DNA from: Thermodesulfobacteriota bacterium
GTDB lineage: Bacteria > Desulfobacterota_D > UBA1144 > Nemesobacterales > UBA2774
DNA length: 64,000 nucleotides
Assembly: GCA_021604765.1 (NCBI GenBank)
Contig: BQJP01000010.1
Location: 1-64,000, forward strand
Reading direction: 5' to 3'
The position numbers were made by a program, and so were the translations under genes. A model generated the notes under the pieces. It saw only the letters and a program-made list of their open reading frames with translations, was not told the DNA's origin and searched no databases. Every line of letters starts with the position of its first letter. Position 1 is the stretch's first letter. Below, one piece after another: positions 62,510 through 64,000 of this stretch.

Positions 62510-63391
62510 TTATTGGCCGTTACAAGAGTTTTGTGGCGCACAGCCGATACAAGTGCCAATCGAGTTCTCGGCACATATACAGTCCACGTCACACCATGTC
62601 GCATCAGTCAGATTTGCTCCAAAGAGCTCCGCATCAGTCAGATCTACTCCAACCAGCTTTGCTCCAATCAGTATCGCCTCAGTCAAATCTGCTCCAATCA
62701 GCTTTGCATCAAAGAGTTGCGCATCAGTCAGATCAGCTTCTATTAGGATCGCATCACTCAGATCCACACCTATTAGGATCGCATTAGTCAAATCTGCTTC
62801 AACCAGCTTCACACTGTTCATAATTGCCAGAGCCAGATTAGTCTCAATGAGTATCGCATCAGACAAAAGTGCTTCTCGCAGATTTGCTCCTCCGGTTATA
62901 TTCGCTCTAGACAGATCAGCTCCTCTTAGGATCGCATTACTCAGATCCACACCTATTAGGATCGCATCAGTCAGATCCGCTTGGATCAGAGACGATCTAT
63001 TGAGAATTGCATCAGTCAGATCCGCAGAAATTAGATCTGCTCCACTCAGATTTGCATCAGTCAGGTCTGCTTCGCTCAGATTTGCACTGTTCAGAATTGA
63101 CAAGACCAGATCAGCCTGAAACAGATCAGCTCCTCTTAGATCTGCACCAGTCAGGTCAGCTTCTCTTAGATTTGCTCTAGTCAGATTGCAGTCGACGCAG
63201 CTATTTATTGTTAAAAGGGTAGCTACATTTGCCATCACGACCGGATCACTTGTTCCTCCTCCCGCGCCTACCCCCGTTGCTTTCCCGTCATTATTGCAGC
63301 CTCCGATTGCGCCCAGCAATATAAAACCGAATAATAATATAAACCCTAAACAGTTGATAATACTGCACCGTGATTTCAGCAATTCACCCAT
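62510..63391 (-). CDS. Pentapeptide-repeat lipoprotein
   Basis: The 293-residue protein has a lipoprotein signal with lipobox AIGGC (Cys about residue 32) and a Gly/Ala-rich linker. About 35 consecutive A(D/N)LxX pentapeptides follow (about 73-270; for example ANLREADLTGADLRGADLFQ). A Cys-rich tail (CDVDCICAENSIGTC) closes it. Pentapeptide repeats form a right-handed quadrilateral beta-helix. As a surface-anchored helix it may bind a ligand; no function is assignable. The DNA is a repeat array, so the antisense strand also has open frames, which are artefacts. Confidence 0.85.
   Translation of the reverse strand: MGELLKSRCSIINCLGFILLFGFILLGAIGGCNNDGKATGVGAGGGTSDPVVMANVATLLTINSCVDCNLTRANLREADLTGADLRGADLFQADLVLSILNSANLSEADLTDANLSGADLISADLTDAILNRSSLIQADLTDAILIGVDLSNAILRGADLSRANITGGANLREALLSDAILIETNLALAIMNSVKLVEADLTNAILIGVDLSDAILIEADLTDAQLFDAKLIGADLTEAILIGAKLVGVDLTDAELFGANLTDATWCDVDCICAENSIGTCIGCAPQNSCNGQ
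62590..63190. repeat. Imperfect short tandem repeats encoding the pentapeptide array
   Basis: Units of about 15 bp (and 30-bp double units such as ATCAGTCAGATC and GCACCTATTAGGATCGCAT-like blocks) recur along the array. A longer block around 62742-62790 (ATCACTCAGATCCACACC) recurs near 62937-62965, indicating recent internal duplication. Confidence 0.7.
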
Positions 63392-63809
63392 AGGTACTTT
63401 CTCCTTACTATTTGAATACTGAGTATGAAATGAAAATTTTCAAACTATTTATTATATTATAACCTCGTTTCTGAATATAAGTTATAACAGGTGCATATTA
63501 ATCAAGCGGTCTAAGAATGATACTTCTCCGGTATCCAGGTGTTGAGTGAAGATAGTTCCTGCTGTAATATTGAACCCACTTATCTAATTCTAATCTATAC
63601 TCTCTTACACTATTCCGCTCCCTATACCTTTTTCGAGGTATTTGACTAGCTTATTTCATGATGTTCTTAATGGGGGAATATATATACTCCCCTGTATTAT
63701 CTGTTTGAATCCGAACATAAAACCAATTTTATGCTAACTTCGTATATACTAACGATGAACATACTAGGCTTATATATGAAGTAAAGATTAATAAAAAAAG
63801 GAGACTTAA
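63392..63809. other. Intergenic region upstream of msrA
   Basis: This 418-bp gap holds no credible gene. A G/C-flanked imperfect palindrome, GGGGGAATATATATACTCCCC, lies at 63672-63692, about 120 bp upstream of the msrA ATG, and could be an operator. No sigma-54 or RNA gene was seen. Confidence 0.4.
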
Positions 63810-64000
63810 ATGAGAAAATTATTAATAGTACTTGCCGCATTTTTTCTGTTAGGGCAGGTCTACGAACTATTCGCGGGCTCGATTGACGAAACAGCCGAGA
63901 TAGTTAAGCGCAAAGAGGCAAGACAGAACAATAAGTATGAGAAAGCGGTATTTGCCGGAGGGTGTTTCTGGTGTGTACAACCTCCTTTTGATTACTTAGA
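63810..64000 (+). CDS. msrA: Peptide methionine sulfoxide reductase MsrA, N-terminal part (3' truncated)
   Basis: The visible 63 residues have a signal peptide (about 1-22, ending LFAG), then AVFAGGCFWCVQPPFDYL, the MsrA active-site GCFWC with the catalytic Cys. MsrA reduces methionine-S-sulfoxide in proteins. The signal peptide suggests a periplasmic repair enzyme, as in MsrPQ/secreted MsrAB systems. AAGGAGA precedes the ATG. The gene runs off the right edge, so length and a fused MsrB domain cannot be judged. Confidence 0.9.
   Translation, partial: MRKLLIVLAAFFLLGQVYELFAGSIDETAEIVKRKEARQNNKYEKAVFAGGCFWCVQPPFDYL

Noticed and set aside
62513-63119. Long plus-strand open frames across the pentapeptide region, up to 188 codons
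   Set aside because: They are antisense to the repeat array. Repeated DNA without stops in one strand commonly leaves open frames in the other, and the products have no family features.

Overview
The window is a gene-dense, AT-rich chromosomal segment of a Gram-negative bacterium. It encodes an RND efflux pump with an outer-membrane channel, a beta-barrel protein, several lipoproteins and periplasmic multihaem cytochromes. The gene content (clade II nosZ, NrfAH, MoxR/DUF4175, DUF1844, IPTL-CTERM, CarD) resembles poorly cultured deltaproteobacteria-like lineages such as Desulfobacterota or Candidatus Dadabacteria. That placement is a guess from gene content. No transposase, integrase, CRISPR array or phage gene was seen.

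Layout. 1-8.6 kb: the 3' end of glnE, an alkaline-phosphatase-superfamily phosphodiesterase, a BatA-like VWA protein with a DUF58 protein, a CarD-type regulator, ATP-dependent pckA and a cysteine hydrolase. 8.7-8.9 kb: tRNA-Lys and tRNA-Glu with a clear promoter. 9-15.2 kb: an MFS transporter, then trmI, a nuclease, rsmG, an MTA-phosphorylase-like gene and a PfkB kinase, then a CpsB-type PHP phosphatase. 15.2-18.8 kb: DUF1844, a DnaJ-like chaperone, a cysteine-free Mrp/ApbC ATPase, a DUF59 protein and a Fur-family regulator. 19-26.1 kb: an orphan nuoM facing a moxR / peptidase-MA / DUF4175 operon. 26.2-29.9 kb: two 6-pyruvoyl-tetrahydropterin-synthase paralogues with folE, then hemA-hemC. 30-31.5 kb: an exonuclease-WYL fusion, a lipoprotein and initiator tRNA.

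31.7-42.5 kb is the respiratory island. nrfHA (nitrite to ammonia) diverges from a beta-barrel gene and a compact clade II nos cluster: cytochrome c, nosZ, a small periplasmic unknown, a membrane protein, nosD, nosF, nosY and nosL. Both the beta-barrel gene and the nos cluster are preceded by perfect sigma-54 -24/-12 promoters. The nos operon holds two intercistronic hairpins and a nosD that appears to start at a non-canonical ATA or ATT.

42.5-64 kb: a DUF2779 nuclease-like protein, a Cys-rich IPTL-CTERM secreted protein, an RND efflux operon, a nitronate monooxygenase, an AA10 LPMO with two CBM2 domains, an orphan PAS-GAF sigma-54 activator, a cupin-YHS operon behind a third sigma-54 promoter, a CpoB-like lipoprotein, a histidine kinase / NtrC-type regulator / cstA operon, a pentapeptide-repeat lipoprotein, and the start of msrA at the right edge.

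The best candidates for new biology are sigma-54 control of N2O respiration with outer-membrane and cupin/YHS partners, apparent ATA initiation at two genes, the tandem PTPS pair in which one copy lacks the catalytic Cys, and the unknown proteins of the nos and MoxR/DUF4175 operons.
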